NCBI RefSeq assembly: GCF_024347415.1
Contig: NZ_AP025476.1
Location: 2,108,001 to 2,172,000 of the forward strand
Source: Vibrio crassostreae
GTDB taxonomy: Bacteria > Pseudomonadota > Gammaproteobacteria > Enterobacterales > Vibrionaceae
DNA: 64,000 nucleotides
Reading direction: 5' to 3'
The position numbers and the translations under genes are program-made. The notes beneath the pieces are model-generated. The model was given only the letters and a program-made list of their open reading frames with translations, made no database searches and was not told where the DNA came from. Below, in pieces: positions 28,472 to 38,524 of the stretch (positions are counted from its first letter, which is position 1; each line of letters opens with the position of its first letter).

Positions 28472-29842
28472 ATGACGGCACTTGTTACTACACTGAAACA
28501 CTGGTTGTTTACCCGCAACAGCATGATATTAATTGGTAATTTCACGCTATTTGCAGTTTTGCTTAATACCCTGCCATTCGAAGCACAAGTGAATACAGGT
28601 TTAAGTATTCTCGTATTCGTTGCCATTCTATGGTTAACAGAAGCGATTCACGTCAGCATCACCGCTTTGCTCGTTCCCCTATTGGCTGTCTTGTTTGGTG
28701 TATTCAACACGCCCGCAGCGCTAGCTAACTTTTCGAACCCAATCATCTTCTTATTCATGGGTGGTTTTGCATTGGCAGCCGCACTGAACAAGCAAGAGCT
28801 AGACAAAGCAATTGCTGACAAAGTACTGCTGATAGCAAAAGGCAGAATGTCGGTCGCTGTGTTCATGTTGTTCGGTGTGAGTGCGGGTCTATCCATGTGG
28901 ATCTCAAACACGGCCACCACTGCAATGATGCTTCCTCTTGTTCTTGGCATCATGAACAAAGTCGACCAAAGTGAAGACCGCAACACCTACGTGTTCGTAC
29001 TGCTGGGTATCGCTTACTGTGCTTCAATCGGTGGTATCGCAACCTTAGTTGGTAGCCCACCAAACGCAATTGCAGCGGCAGAAGTTGGCTTGAGCTTCAC
29101 AGAGTGGATGGCACTTGGCCTACCAATCTCAATGATCTTACTGCCAATCGCGATGATTATTCTTTACGTGATGACTAAGCCAAAGCTTGACCACAAATTC
29201 GAGCTAGACCATGCTCCAGTTGAGTGGACAAACAGCAAGAAAATTACACTGTCTATCTTCCTTTTAACGGTAACGCTTTGGATATTCGGTAAGCCAATCA
29301 ATGCAATGATCGGTGGCTTCTCGAAGTTTGATAGCTTGGTTGCGATTGGCGCGATTGTATTGCTTGGCGCTTCTAGAGCAGTCGAATGGAAAGATGTTGA
29401 GAAGACAACGGATTGGGGCGTATTAATCCTATTCGGTGGCGGTATCTGTTTAAGTAACATTCTGAAAGCAACCGGAACCAGTGTATTCCTAGCACACTCT
29501 CTAAGCGGTTTCTTAGAAACAGCAGGCGTACTGCTAACGATTCTAGCGGTAGTAGCGTTCGTCGTATTCCTAACTGAATTCGCAAGTAACACAGCGAGCG
29601 CGGCATTGCTTGTCCCTGTATTTGCGACCATTGCTGAAGCGCTGGGTATGTCGCCGGTTATCTTGTCTGCACTGATTGCGGTTGCTGCATCTTGTGCCTT
29701 CATGCTGCCAGTAGCAACACCACCTAACGCAATCGTGTTTGGCTCAGGCCACATCAAGCAAAAAGAGATGATGCGAATCGGTATGGTGTTGAACCTAGTT
29801 TGTATCCTAGTTCTGACACTGTTCGCTTGGATTTTCTGGTAA
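28472..29842 (+). CDS. SLC13/DASS-family anion:Na+ symporter
   Basis: 456 residues, about 11 membrane helices. Carries both Ser-Asn-Thr substrate/Na+ motifs ([12 protein letters not shown] near 148; [12 protein letters not shown] near 372) and the paired hairpin architecture of VcINDY-like dicarboxylate transporters. Typical substrates are succinate, fumarate or citrate; which one cannot be told from sequence. RBS AAAGGAGCGCC ahead of the ATG at 28472. It lies near malic enzyme, which would fit C4-dicarboxylate use, but they are separate units. Confidence 0.92.
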   Translation: MTALVTTLKHWLFTRNSMILIGNFTLFAVLLNTLPFEAQVNTGLSILVFVAILWLTEAIHVSITALLVPLLAVLFGVFNTPAALANFSNPIIFLFMGGFALAAALNKQELDKAIADKVLLIAKGRMSVAVFMLFGVSAGLSMWISNTATTAMMLPLVLGIMNKVDQSEDRNTYVFVLLGIAYCASIGGIATLVGSPPNAIAAAEVGLSFTEWMALGLPISMILLPIAMIILYVMTKPKLDHKFELDHAPVEWTNSKKITLSIFLLTVTLWIFGKPINAMIGGFSKFDSLVAIGAIVLLGASRAVEWKDVEKTTDWGVLILFGGGICLSNILKATGTSVFLAHSLSGFLETAGVLLTILAVVAFVVFLTEFASNTASAALLVPVFATIAEALGMSPVILSALIAVAASCAFMLPVATPPNAIVFGSGHIKQKEMMRIGMVLNLVCILVLTLFAWIFW

Positions 29843-29910
29843 GGATAACGCCTTATAGGCCGTGCTCCCCTAGACTGGTTGCAGTTCCCCCGGCTCAACC
29901 AGTACAAAAA

Positions 29911-29962
29911 TGCCCGCTCAGCGTGAAGCTTTCTGTTACTTGAAGCTATCACTGAGCGGGCA
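29911..29962 (-). terminator. Probable terminator of glpM (minus strand)
   Basis: TGCCCGCTCAG / CTGAGCGGGCA arms around an internal structured loop; on the minus strand TTTTT follows. Confidence 0.6.
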
Positions 29963-29994
29963 TCCAAAAAAACAATAAAACGCTTTTCCCTTTT

Positions 29995-30018
29995 GGTGGC
30001 TCTTCGCCACCTTTTTTG
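29995..30018 (+). terminator. Terminator of the SLC13 gene
   Basis: GGTGGC / GCCACC stem with a 5-nt loop followed by TTTTTT, about 150 bp past the stop. Confidence 0.75.
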
Positions 30019-30064
30019 TATCAGCTCGCCATCAACCTATCATTACCGCTCTAAGACCTGGTTC

Positions 30065-30415
30065 TCACGCCACACTTGGCACCAAACGCGTCCAACCTAG
30101 CAGCAACATCGAAGCACACAATACCCACACTAAGGTCGCTAACGAGAGTGTCGACACCAAATTGTATCGATAACTAAACACATACACAGCGCCAAGATAA
30201 GCCGCGTATGGCACAAGCGAAAATAAGCCAAACAAGGCTGTGGTGCGTAACTCCACCATGGTTTGTTCCGTGCCGACAATGTAGTGAGCAATCAGAGCAA
30301 AGGTCGGAAACAGCGGCACTAAACCAGAGATGTAGAAGCTCTTACTCTTCGACAACAGCGCAATCAACAAAACCGCCGCTGCACCCAGCAAGCATTTAAA
30401 GAACAGGGAAATCAT
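30065..30415 (-). CDS. glpM: GlpM family membrane protein
   Basis: 116 residues with four membrane helices. ISLFFKCLLGAAAVLLIALLSK and SGLVPLFPTFALIAHYIVGTEQ closely follow E. coli/Pseudomonas GlpM, a small inner-membrane protein linked in Pseudomonas to alginate production and glycerol metabolism; molecular function unknown. I start at the ATG at 30413-30415; the frame is open to 30487, but GlpM proteins start at this point. Confidence 0.9.
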   Translation of the reverse strand: MISLFFKCLLGAAAVLLIALLSKSKSFYISGLVPLFPTFALIAHYIVGTEQTMVELRTTALFGLFSLVPYAAYLGAVYVFSYRYNLVSTLSLATLVWVLCASMLLLGWTRLVPSVA

Positions 30416-30537
30416 TTTTGTACATTTTCCAAACAAACTAACAAAGGCTCTAGAGGGTAACTCATCTAGCAGCCATAAAAACGCCACACGTCACATATGC
30501 ACGCGTGGCTTATAAACTAATCAAAACAATTTTCAGA

Positions 30538-31833
30538 TTAGTGACTCAAGATCACCTGATTTCGACCTGAATGCTTCGCTTGATATAAAGCTTCATCAGC
30601 GCGAGCAATGGTCTCTGTCACTCGCTCTTGTTTCATCTCAGCGATACCAATACTGCATGTCAGTGGATCGCCATGAACCCAAAGGTGCTGGCTAACTAAG
30701 AGTCGGATTTTCTCAGCCTTTCTTTGTGCTTCGCCAAGATCAGTCTCCGGGCAAAAAACAATAAACTCTTCACCACCCCACCTCACCAACTTGTCGGTAG
30801 CGCTGATCGAACTGCCGACCACCATGCTAAACTCGCGTAAAATATGGTCACCCATTTGGTGTCCGTATTTGTCATTCACGCTCTTGAAGTAGTCAATATC
30901 GAGATACATCATACTAAGCTTTCCATGCCCCTGCTTAACCTGCTGAGACTGCATTTTTAGCCAATCACGAATCGCGTGTCGGTTTAGTATTCCGGTCAAC
31001 TCATCACGGTGTGCCATTTCAGAGAATTCAAAGTTTTGCTCTCTCAGTGCTCGGTTGACGTTCTTAAGGTGATAGTGTCTTTTTTCGGCAATCAGCATAC
31101 GCTTTCTTGAACTGTTTAATTCAGAAAGCAAGAACACCGTGCCGGTTCCGACCCAAACAAACAGTAAAATAAGGAACAAGCTCTCGCCTGTGATGTAAGA
31201 GCCTTCAAACTCGATGCTACGGATAACGATTCTATGATGGCCAAGCTTCGCACCAGATGCGGTAGCAAACTCAACCATATTCACATTCGAATACTCGGGT
31301 GCTGAGTGCTCTAGCGCAATGTCGTTATCAGCTAACCACCATGTCATTACTTGCAGGTTTTTGATCGGAATCTCAATCACACCACCATCAACGCCCGGAG
31401 AAAACTCCATCCCGTTGTACTTATGTGTGTACTCGTTATCCGGAACTGAATAAGCAGGGTTATAGTTACGTAGGTAGGTTCTCAAACGGCCGCTTGAGTC
31501 AGCCTCAGCATGGTAATCGATGTTCACTCTAAAAGTGTGATACTGGGAAAGGTCAAGACCTGTGGTTATATCTGGATCGATACGAATCGATAAGCCGCAG
31601 TAAGGCCAAGGATACTCTGATTCCTTTAGCTCACAGTTAAGAACATATTGGCCATTTTCATAGGATAATTGAGAGGTACTGACACCCCTGTCAACTTGAT
31701 CGCTGGTCGCGATAAACTCATATTTATCTGGCGTAATTGCCGTTATCACACGATTTCCGCTCACACGGTAATACTGCACAATGGCAAGTGTTGCGATAAC
31801 TAGAAAGATAACAATCTTATGGATCCACTTCAC
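30538..31833 (-). CDS. Membrane-bound diguanylate cyclase (GGDEF)
   Basis: 431 residues: an N-terminal membrane helix (about 5-22), a periplasmic beta-rich sensor domain (25-220, with LDLSQYHTFRVNIDY and several aromatic residues, resembling a carbohydrate-binding jelly roll), a second helix (about 218-240), a short coiled coil, and a GGDEF domain with DELTGILNRHAI and the active-site GGEEF. Makes c-di-GMP from two GTP. The position of the inhibitory I-site RxxD is SATD, so product inhibition is probably absent. Monocistronic. Confidence 0.93.
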   Translation of the reverse strand: MKWIHKIVIFLVIATLAIVQYYRVSGNRVITAITPDKYEFIATSDQVDRGVSTSQLSYENGQYVLNCELKESEYPWPYCGLSIRIDPDITTGLDLSQYHTFRVNIDYHAEADSSGRLRTYLRNYNPAYSVPDNEYTHKYNGMEFSPGVDGGVIEIPIKNLQVMTWWLADNDIALEHSAPEYSNVNMVEFATASGAKLGHHRIVIRSIEFEGSYITGESLFLILLFVWVGTGTVFLLSELNSSRKRMLIAEKRHYHLKNVNRALREQNFEFSEMAHRDELTGILNRHAIRDWLKMQSQQVKQGHGKLSMMYLDIDYFKSVNDKYGHQMGDHILREFSMVVGSSISATDKLVRWGGEEFIVFCPETDLGEAQRKAEKIRLLVSQHLWVHGDPLTCSIGIAEMKQERVTETIARADEALYQAKHSGRNQVILSH

Positions 31834-32135
31834 GTCTAAGCTTCCGGCTTATATCCCTAGAGTTGGGATTTTACGATATAAAATAAGTTACGTGAATTAG
31901 TGAGCTTAATACCAATAATTCACTAAAAAACGTTATATCACGCCTGAACAAAATGTCATACTATATTTTTATGCTTACATTTCATGCTGATTATTTACGC
32001 CGAGAATCAAGTATTATTGCGTATAAAAATAGGCTCCATTTGTTATACTCATCGCATAATCATCGTTAACCGAACAGGCTGCTTACAGAGCATTCGAGTC
32101 GACGAAATAATAATCAAAATACAACGAGTAATGTC
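31834..32135. other. Intergenic region between divergent GGDEF and DUF2797 genes
   Basis: 302 bp of AT-rich DNA without a credible gene. It must hold both divergent promoters; TATACT at 32044-32049 may be a -10 for the plus-strand gene. No further structure seen. Confidence 0.4.
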
Positions 32136-32960
32136 ATGTCTTTATTAGCGAAAGGAACACTCAAGAAGATGAGTGCTTCCCTTGATGGTGCGGTAACCTA
32201 CCGTTTGCCTGTAGGCGAAGAGTTTGTAGAACTAAACCCTCTGATTGGTAAAACCATCAACCTCACTCACACGGGCAATATTTTTTGCTGCTCGTGTGGC
32301 AAGAAAACCAAGAAGAGCTACTCTCAAGGCCACTGCTTTGTGTGCATGAAAAAGCTAGCCAGCTGCGATATGTGCATCATGAAACCAGAGACTTGCCACT
32401 ACGATGAAGGCACATGTCGTGAGCCTCAATGGGGTGAAGAGAACTGCATGGTTGATCACTTCGTTTACCTGTCGAACACATCAAGCCTAAAAGTGGGTAT
32501 CACTCGACATACTCAAATCCCAACTCGCTGGATTGACCAAGGTGCCACTCAAGGCCTACCAATCTTGAAAGTGAAAACACGTCAGATTTCTGGCCTGATT
32601 GAAGTTGAGCTAGCAAAACACATTGCCGACAAAACCAACTGGCGCACGTTGCTAAAAGGCGATGGCGACGATATGGAGTTAGTAGAAAAAGCCAAAGAAC
32701 TATTGCCATTGGTTGAGGATAAAATCCAAGAGATCAGAGCGAAGTTTGGCGACGATGCTATCGAGATCCTAAGTGAGAACATCACTTCACTCAGCTACCC
32801 AGTTGAACAGCACCCTGTGAAGATTGTATCGCACAACTTCGATAAGAACCCTGAGGTATCTGGTGTGCTGCAAGGCATTAAAGGCCAATACCTAATCTTA
32901 GATACGGGCGTAATTAACATCCGTAAATTTGGCTCTTACGAAGTTGAGGTTTCTGCATAA
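32136..32960 (+). CDS. DUF2797 family protein with zinc-binding cysteines
   Basis: 274 residues, DUF2797. The N-terminal third has a Cys-rich region (CCSCGKKTKK, CFVCMKKLASCDMCIMKPETCHY) that should bind one or two Zn ions. The middle (VYLSNTSSLKVGITRHTQIPTRWIDQGA) looks like a GIY-YIG-type nuclease core (V-Y-L, then K-V-G-I-T and a following Arg), so a nucleic-acid role is plausible (inference). Function unproven. Cytosolic, monocistronic, with terminator. Confidence 0.85.
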   Translation: MSLLAKGTLKKMSASLDGAVTYRLPVGEEFVELNPLIGKTINLTHTGNIFCCSCGKKTKKSYSQGHCFVCMKKLASCDMCIMKPETCHYDEGTCREPQWGEENCMVDHFVYLSNTSSLKVGITRHTQIPTRWIDQGATQGLPILKVKTRQISGLIEVELAKHIADKTNWRTLLKGDGDDMELVEKAKELLPLVEDKIQEIRAKFGDDAIEILSENITSLSYPVEQHPVKIVSHNFDKNPEVSGVLQGIKGQYLILDTGVINIRKFGSYEVEVSA

Positions 32961-33019
32961 TTTGTAGAACTTGAGCGCTTCTAATTGTTAGCGATCTGTC
33001 GCTGATAGCCAAAACGAAA

Positions 33020-33050
33020 AATGCCCTGAAGATCATTACTTCAGGGCATT
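33020..33050. terminator. Bidirectional terminator between DUF2797 and PAS-GGDEF genes
   Basis: AATGCCCTGAA / TTCAGGGCATT, 9-nt loop, T-rich flank on both strands; the two genes converge on it. Confidence 0.88.
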
Positions 33051-33085
33051 TTTAATTAAAAACCTGTGTTACTTATTATCAAGAT

Positions 33086-34336
33086 CTAAAGCGCGACCAC
33101 ATCGCCACACACGCGATTCTTGCCAGCCGCTTTCGCACGATAAAGGGATTGGTCAGTCACATTCACAAGTGCATCGATAGAAACCGTTCCTTCACAAGCT
33201 CGGCTATCACTCACACCGATACTCACGCTCACATTAAAGCGAATGTGCTCATCAATCTTAAATTCGGTTTGATTAAACTGCTCTCGGATCTGGTCAGACA
33301 CTTGACGTGAGACCTGAGGCGACGCATTTGGGATAAACACAATGAACTCTTCACCGCCCCATCGACCCGCGACACCGCCCACAGCCTCAACATTACGCTT
33401 GGTAATATCAGCCAATGCGCAAATCACCTCATCCCCGACCATATGCCCGTAGGTATCATTGATCGATTTAAAGTCATCGATATCAAGCAGCATACACACG
33501 AGATGAGTATCAGAGACAAGATGCTCCCTTAACCATTCGTAAATCGCTCTTCGGTTAAGCAAGTCGGTCATTTCATCGTAGTTCGCTTGATGAACCAACT
33601 GCTTTTCCAACATCACCTTTTGCGTCACATCTTCAAGCACAACCTGAACCGCGGGCTGACCTTTCCATATAATGGCATTGTCGTAAATATTGAAGAATCG
33701 ATGAACACCGTCGAAGCCAATGTTTTCGACCACCGTGCTGGTCCCCGACAACTCCCCCGACACAATCGCGTGATAATGTTTACTGATACCGTCTGTATTC
33801 TGCTGTGGCACCAATCCGAGGATCGAATCCAGCGCTAATACTTGCTCTATGGAAGTGCCACCTTGTAATTTGACCCACGATTGATTGACCATCAACGGTT
33901 TAAAATCTCGGTGAACCAAGATTCCCTGCCCTGATTGCATGATCATGTCGTGATACATCTTATCTTGCTCACGCACCACATTTTGCAGCTGAATCGCAGG
34001 GGAAAGATCGATAACCGTGACTTGCAGTGCAGGCCTTCCCTGCCACTCCGTCACATGGTCGATAGAAAACACGGTGAACTCTCTGCCATTACGATCAACA
34101 TTGGTATAGGTATGAACCTGAGGGTCTCGTTGACCACTCACCGTTTCAAGGTAATTTTGATAGGCTAGAACATGGTAATCTTCTGAGATTAAATCTAGAA
34201 AGCTATCGATATTAGAAAGTAGTTCTTCGGGCGATTGGTATCCATAGATGCGAGCGTAGTTAGCGTCAACACTAACTACATTCATATCTTGAATAGTTAT
34301 CACACCGTACGTGGATTCGAAATTTATTGAAGACAT
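33086..34336 (-). CDS. PAS-PAS-GGDEF diguanylate cyclase
   Basis: About 416 residues, cytosolic. Two PAS folds (first from FESTYGVITIQDMNVVSVDANYARIYGY; second from DMIMQSGQGILVHRDFKPLMVNQSWVKLQG) precede a GGDEF domain with DEMTDLLNRRAIYEWL and GGEEF. No RxxD I-site before GGEEF. Start uncertain: ATG 34336 has GGAG 7 bp ahead; ATG 34378 with AGGA 6 bp ahead is also good; the GTG at 34417 lacks a ribosome site. It produces c-di-GMP in response to an unknown cytosolic or redox cue. Confidence 0.92.
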   Translation of the reverse strand: MSSINFESTYGVITIQDMNVVSVDANYARIYGYQSPEELLSNIDSFLDLISEDYHVLAYQNYLETVSGQRDPQVHTYTNVDRNGREFTVFSIDHVTEWQGRPALQVTVIDLSPAIQLQNVVREQDKMYHDMIMQSGQGILVHRDFKPLMVNQSWVKLQGGTSIEQVLALDSILGLVPQQNTDGISKHYHAIVSGELSGTSTVVENIGFDGVHRFFNIYDNAIIWKGQPAVQVVLEDVTQKVMLEKQLVHQANYDEMTDLLNRRAIYEWLREHLVSDTHLVCMLLDIDDFKSINDTYGHMVGDEVICALADITKRNVEAVGGVAGRWGGEEFIVFIPNASPQVSRQVSDQIREQFNQTEFKIDEHIRFNVSVSIGVSDSRACEGTVSIDALVNVTDQSLYRAKAAGKNRVCGDVVAL

Positions 34337-34687
34337 TGCCAACTCCGCACTCTCGCTACACTTCATAAACTGGAGCATAACAACACATCCTGCCAACGCT
34401 TCCACAGAATCTTTCACGCGTTAGGGACATTAATATGGTATCTAGTATATCGTACTGTTGCGGGCTTCTCTACAATTCAATCGCTAACACGAGTCACCAA
34501 AAGTAGACAAGCATCTCAATCTGATTACGCGCGTCAAAAAACAAAAAAAGATAACGTATATCTATGTAAGCATTAACTTTTCTGTTTTCGGCTTTAAAGT
34601 GCGTAGCTAGAGTTAATCACGACTCTTTTCAAATCCCGTTCAGTATTAACTTCTGTCTTGTTGGCTGCCAGCTTGAAACCTTGTCGC
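34337..34687. other. Intergenic region upstream of the PAS-GGDEF gene
   Basis: AT-rich, holding the promoter of the PAS-GGDEF gene (minus strand) and the tail of the lysR unit. If the alternative starts are used, part of it is coding. No repeat or RNA recognised. Confidence 0.4.
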
Positions 34688-35572
34688 TTATTCATTCCAA
34701 TCCGAAAAGTATGCGACTAAGAAGTCGATCGCCAGTCGTGCTCTTTGGGGTAAAAAACGACGGTTTTGGTATACGACCCAACTGCTGGTTCCTGCTCCCC
34801 AATATTCTTCAAGCACCGGGACCAGCTTTCCATTAGTCAGACCGCCATTGAAACTGCTTTTAGGAAGATAAACAATCCCAAGTCCCTCTTCACATGCTTT
34901 GAGTACTGCGCTCGAATTGTTACTGCGCCAGCGCCCATGTACTCGTACTGCATTTAACGATTTGCCCTCTTTCTCAAATAACCACTGATCACTGTTAGCG
35001 ATAATACAGCTATGCATTTTCAACTGCTCTGGATGAGTAGGCGAACCAAATTGCTCTATATAGTCTTTACTGGCTGCAGCCGCCATTGGACGATCGACCA
35101 ACTTTCTTGCCACCAGCCCTGAATCGTCTAATCGACCATAACGAATCGCGAAGTCGATACCATCTTCGATGAAGTTCACCATCTTAGTATTGAAGTTCAT
35201 TTCGATAGTCAGATCGGGGTGATCTTTGGCAAATTCCATCAGCGCTGTCGCAACATGATTTTCAGCAAACGCACCCGCCGCACTGACACGTAAAGTACCG
35301 CTAAGTTGAGTCTGCTGAGAAGTCACTTGTTCGTTCGCTTGCTGAAGCCCTATTACTAAGTCTTTGCACTGTTGATAATAGGTGTGACCCGATTCAGTTA
35401 GGCTCACCATACGAGTGGATCGAGCCAGTAAAGCCACACCCACCCGCTCTTCCAACCTTGAAACTTGGCGACTGACATGGCTAGTACTGCAACCCAACTG
35501 TTTTGCTGCTGCAGAAAAGCCGTGACACTCGGCTACCGCAACAAACTCATTAATACCTTCAAAGCTGTCCAT
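34688..35572 (-). CDS. LysR-family transcriptional regulator
   Basis: 294 residues: N-terminal winged helix (about 1-60; FVAVAECHGFSAAAKQLGCSTSHVSRQVSRLEERVGVALLARSTR) and a type-2 periplasmic-binding-like effector domain (about 90-290). Transcribed divergently from the DJ-1/PfpI-like gene 213 bp away, so it probably controls that gene and itself. The effector is unknown. Closest in pattern to the CrgA/AaeR-like LysR subgroup. Confidence 0.93.
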   Translation of the reverse strand: MDSFEGINEFVAVAECHGFSAAAKQLGCSTSHVSRQVSRLEERVGVALLARSTRMVSLTESGHTYYQQCKDLVIGLQQANEQVTSQQTQLSGTLRVSAAGAFAENHVATALMEFAKDHPDLTIEMNFNTKMVNFIEDGIDFAIRYGRLDDSGLVARKLVDRPMAAAASKDYIEQFGSPTHPEQLKMHSCIIANSDQWLFEKEGKSLNAVRVHGRWRSNNSSAVLKACEEGLGIVYLPKSSFNGGLTNGKLVPVLEEYWGAGTSSWVVYQNRRFLPQRARLAIDFLVAYFSDWNE

Positions 35573-35785
35573 ACTTAATCTACCCGCATCTTATCTTTGC
35601 TATATAGCAACAATGTTTTGCCTGTTTAGTATATTATCACCTAATTGGTTTGGAACTAGTATTAGATACAACAAGACGGCGATAGCTAAGTAACAACACG
35701 ATACCTAGCGCTTAACGAAAAGCGTCAGCATCTAATTACAGGCATCGTTTCTAAATAAAAAAACAGCAGCTCAAAGGGATGAATC

Positions 35786-36457
35786 ATGAAAAAAATACTA
35801 ATTCCAGTAACTAACCACGCAACACTTGGCGATACAGACCAAGCTAACGGTACTTACGCTCCAGAACTGACTCATGCATTGAAAGAGATCCTTGCCGCTG
35901 GTTTTGAGTACGACATCGCTTCTATCAAAGGTGGTAAAGGCCCACTGTACGGAACCGATATTGAAGGTGATTCAGTAAACGCAGAAATCTTGGCTGATGA
36001 TGACTTCCAGAATCGCATCAACAATACAATTCCTGTAAGCCAAGTTAACGTAGAAAGCTACGATGCTATCTTCTACCCAGGTGGATTCGGCCTACTTTCA
36101 GACCTAGCAACCGACGAGCAATTCGCAGCGATTGCCGCTAAGCATTATGAAAATGGCGGTTTGATCGCATCAGTATGTCATGGCCCAGCAGCACTGCTTC
36201 CGATTGTCCTGAGCAATGGCGAGAAGCTACTAAGCTCTAAATCGGTGACTGGCTTTACACGTGAAGAAGAGATCGACTTTGGCACCATCAACGACATTCC
36301 ATTCCTACTGGAAGAGTCTCTTGCTCGTAGCGCAGCACGTTTCAACAAGGTTCAACCTTGGCAAGAGCTTGTGATTGTTGATGAGCGAGTAATTACCGGC
36401 CAAAACCCAACAAGTGCTCACGCAGTAGGTGCAGCTCTCGTTAAGCATCTGTCTTAG
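35786..36457 (+). CDS. DJ-1/PfpI-family protein (class I glutamine amidotransferase-like)
   Basis: 223 residues, size of Hsp31-like DJ-1 members. Nucleophile elbow ASVCHGPAALLP with Cys131-His132, and Glu27 (APELTH) in the typical acidic position; the large YPGGFGLLSDL element precedes it. Relatives are glyoxalase III (methylglyoxal to lactate), deglycase-type or chaperone proteins. Good ribosome site AAAGGGA. Divergent from the lysR gene, which suggests induction by a small electrophile (inference). Confidence 0.9.
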   Translation: MKKILIPVTNHATLGDTDQANGTYAPELTHALKEILAAGFEYDIASIKGGKGPLYGTDIEGDSVNAEILADDDFQNRINNTIPVSQVNVESYDAIFYPGGFGLLSDLATDEQFAAIAAKHYENGGLIASVCHGPAALLPIVLSNGEKLLSSKSVTGFTREEEIDFGTINDIPFLLEESLARSAARFNKVQPWQELVIVDERVITGQNPTSAHAVGAALVKHLS

Positions 36458-36549
36458 TTAAATCACGAACTTAATCGAGTAACGGTTTTAGTCTTAGTAA
36501 CCGTCCTAATAGAATAACTGCCGTTAAACAGATATAAGTTCATGAAACA

Positions 36550-36598
36550 AAAAGAGCATACTTCCTACTCAATATTATTGAGAGAAGTATGCTCTTTT
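36550..36598. terminator. Bidirectional terminator
   Basis: 15-bp stem AAAAGAGCATACTTC / GAAGTATGCTCTTTT with further pairing inside the loop; shared by the convergent DJ-1 and aminotransferase genes. Confidence 0.9.
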
Positions 36599-36648
36599 CT
36601 AATTCTGTAGCTATTAAAGTGCTAGTGACTTCTTGATAATTACTTCTG

Positions 36649-37884
36649 CTAGTGGCTTCGCAAGATCCCTTCAAGCACATTGAACAACAAGTCGATCTCT
36701 TCAATCGAGTTGTAATGCATACAACCAATACGCACCACGCCCTGCTCTTCAATACCCAACTGCTTCACCAGCCCTAATGCGTAGAAGTGCCCATTCCACA
36801 CACAGATATTATGCTCACCCAACTTCTTGGCGATGAACTCTGGAGAATGGTTATCAAAGGTAATCGCAAACGTTGGCGTTCTTAGGTTCGAATCAAACTC
36901 GGTTTTCCCATAAAGTTTTGCACCTTCAAGGTCGGCCAAGCGCTTAAGGAAGTACTCACTAAGTTGGCTTTCATGCTTATTATACAGCGCGTAGCTTTGC
37001 TCTAAACGAGAACGCAATGAATCTGCTGGATCACCTAGTTGTGCCAAGTAATCCACCGCCGCAATCACACCGGCAAGGCCTTCAAAGCTTTGTGTTCCTG
37101 TTTCAAATCGACCTGGCCCAATATTGGTTGCAGGCTCTACCTTGTAAGGTTTTAGAGTATGCAGCCATTGAGGCGCAACATAAGCAATGCCCACATGCGG
37201 GCCGAAGAACTTATACGCTGAACACGCTAAGAAATCACAATTCAGTTGCTGAACATCTACCAAGTGATGCGGTGCGTAATGCACGGCATCGACATAAACC
37301 TGCGCACCATGCTGATGTGCAAGTTCGATAACTTTCGCCATGTCGACAATCGAGCCTGTGGTGTTCGAAGCAAAAGTCACCGCGACAAGCTTGGTTTTCT
37401 CGTTAAGCAGCGACTCAAAATGCGCCATATCCAAACTGCAATCCGACTCGTCTACACGAACTTGGCGAACAATCGCGCCTTTGTCGTCTGCCGCTTGCTG
37501 CCAGCTCGATACATTTGAGTAATGGTCTAACGCAGTGACGATAACTTCATCGCCCTCTTTCCAATCGCGGCTGATCGCTCGGCTCAGTTGGAAGGTCAAC
37601 GATGTCATGTTCGCACCGAACACAACGTTGCCAGAAGACTCCGCATTGAGTAGTGCTTGCGCCGCTTCTCGCGCTTGCTGCATTAAGCTCGTGGTCTTTT
37701 GGCTAGAAAAGTAGTGACCGCCTAGGTTTGAATTGAAATGCCCTAGGTATTCGGTCATCGAGGCTAAAACATTTTCAGGCACTTGAGATCCACCCGGCCC
37801 ATCAAAAAAGGTCACAGGCTTGCCGTTATGATATTGGCCTAAAGCACTAAACTGTTGGCGTACATCATTAAGAGTGAAGGACAT
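36649..37884 (-). CDS. Cysteine desulfurase-like protein (class V aminotransferase, PLP)
   Basis: 411 residues from the ATG at 37882-37884. Class V fold with FFDGPGGSQVP, the N-terminal family signature; HYSNVSSWQQAA; VDAVHYAPHHLVDV carrying the PLP Asp and the stacking region; and SAYKFFGPHVG with the Schiff-base Lys. This is the 'cysteine desulfurase-like' subgroup, in which desulfurase activity is not established. Its 5' end overlaps the stop of the dioxygenase gene by 17 bp, so the two are co-translated. Confidence 0.9.
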   Translation of the reverse strand: MSFTLNDVRQQFSALGQYHNGKPVTFFDGPGGSQVPENVLASMTEYLGHFNSNLGGHYFSSQKTTSLMQQAREAAQALLNAESSGNVVFGANMTSLTFQLSRAISRDWKEGDEVIVTALDHYSNVSSWQQAADDKGAIVRQVRVDESDCSLDMAHFESLLNEKTKLVAVTFASNTTGSIVDMAKVIELAHQHGAQVYVDAVHYAPHHLVDVQQLNCDFLACSAYKFFGPHVGIAYVAPQWLHTLKPYKVEPATNIGPGRFETGTQSFEGLAGVIAAVDYLAQLGDPADSLRSRLEQSYALYNKHESQLSEYFLKRLADLEGAKLYGKTEFDSNLRTPTFAITFDNHSPEFIAKKLGEHNICVWNGHFYALGLVKQLGIEEQGVVRIGCMHYNSIEEIDLLFNVLEGILRSH

Positions 37885-38524
37885 TGCGCGCATCCTTAGC
37901 CGTTAGAACAAACACATCCATATAGCCCATCTCATCGTGGTCTATAGTACGAATCGGTTGGGCATTGTGCCAAAGCTTACTGTCTGCCAGCATCGCAACC
38001 TCGCCATCGCCTAACACCTTTCTAAAGAATGGTGCTTCATGTGAGTCTTGGTACAACATGATTTCACCACCCACAATGTTATGTCGGTTCACACCGATCA
38101 AAGCGATATGGTCAAAACCATCTTGGTGAACACCTTCTGGCGCAACTTGTGTTTCTTCAAAAATAGCGGCAATACGGATTTGATGGATTTCGATTTCTTG
38201 CCCGTCTTCAAGTCCGTTAGTTTCAATAAACAGTTCACACATTTCTTGCATGCCTTCACTGCTTAGAATATTCGCTTCAATCGGCTCGAACTGACGAACA
38301 ATGTCACCTTGAAAGTGATTAATGTTTTCAGACTGAACAAAGTTATGTTTGTCTTGCTCAACGACTTGTCCATTACTGAATTGAACCACCGAGTACCTTC
38401 TCAATCGAAACTGGCCATCCGCATGCTCTGTGCTTGGTAGCTTAGAGAATGATGGTGACAACTCCTCAACCGCGTGGTTACTGAGGTGGGTAATATGTAG
38501 GGTATTTTCGTGAGCATGTAACAT
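37868..38524 (-). CDS. 2-oxoglutarate/Fe(II) dioxygenase family protein
   Basis: 218 residues, PF10014-type (the group that includes Bacillus L-isoleucine dioxygenase). Iron ligands H133-x-D135 (GVHQDGFDHI) and distal H186 (LWHNAQP), with R192 as likely 2-oxoglutarate anchor. Start at the ATG at 38522-38524, with AAGGAG 6 bp ahead; the ATG just before it and the long upstream frame are less likely. Predicted to hydroxylate a free amino acid (inference). Overlaps the PLP enzyme downstream, suggesting the pair acts on one substrate. Confidence 0.87.
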   Translation of the reverse strand: MLHAHENTLHITHLSNHAVEELSPSFSKLPSTEHADGQFRLRRYSVVQFSNGQVVEQDKHNFVQSENINHFQGDIVRQFEPIEANILSSEGMQEMCELFIETNGLEDGQEIEIHQIRIAAIFEETQVAPEGVHQDGFDHIALIGVNRHNIVGGEIMLYQDSHEAPFFRKVLGDGEVAMLADSKLWHNAQPIRTIDHDEMGYMDVFVLTAKDARNVLHS

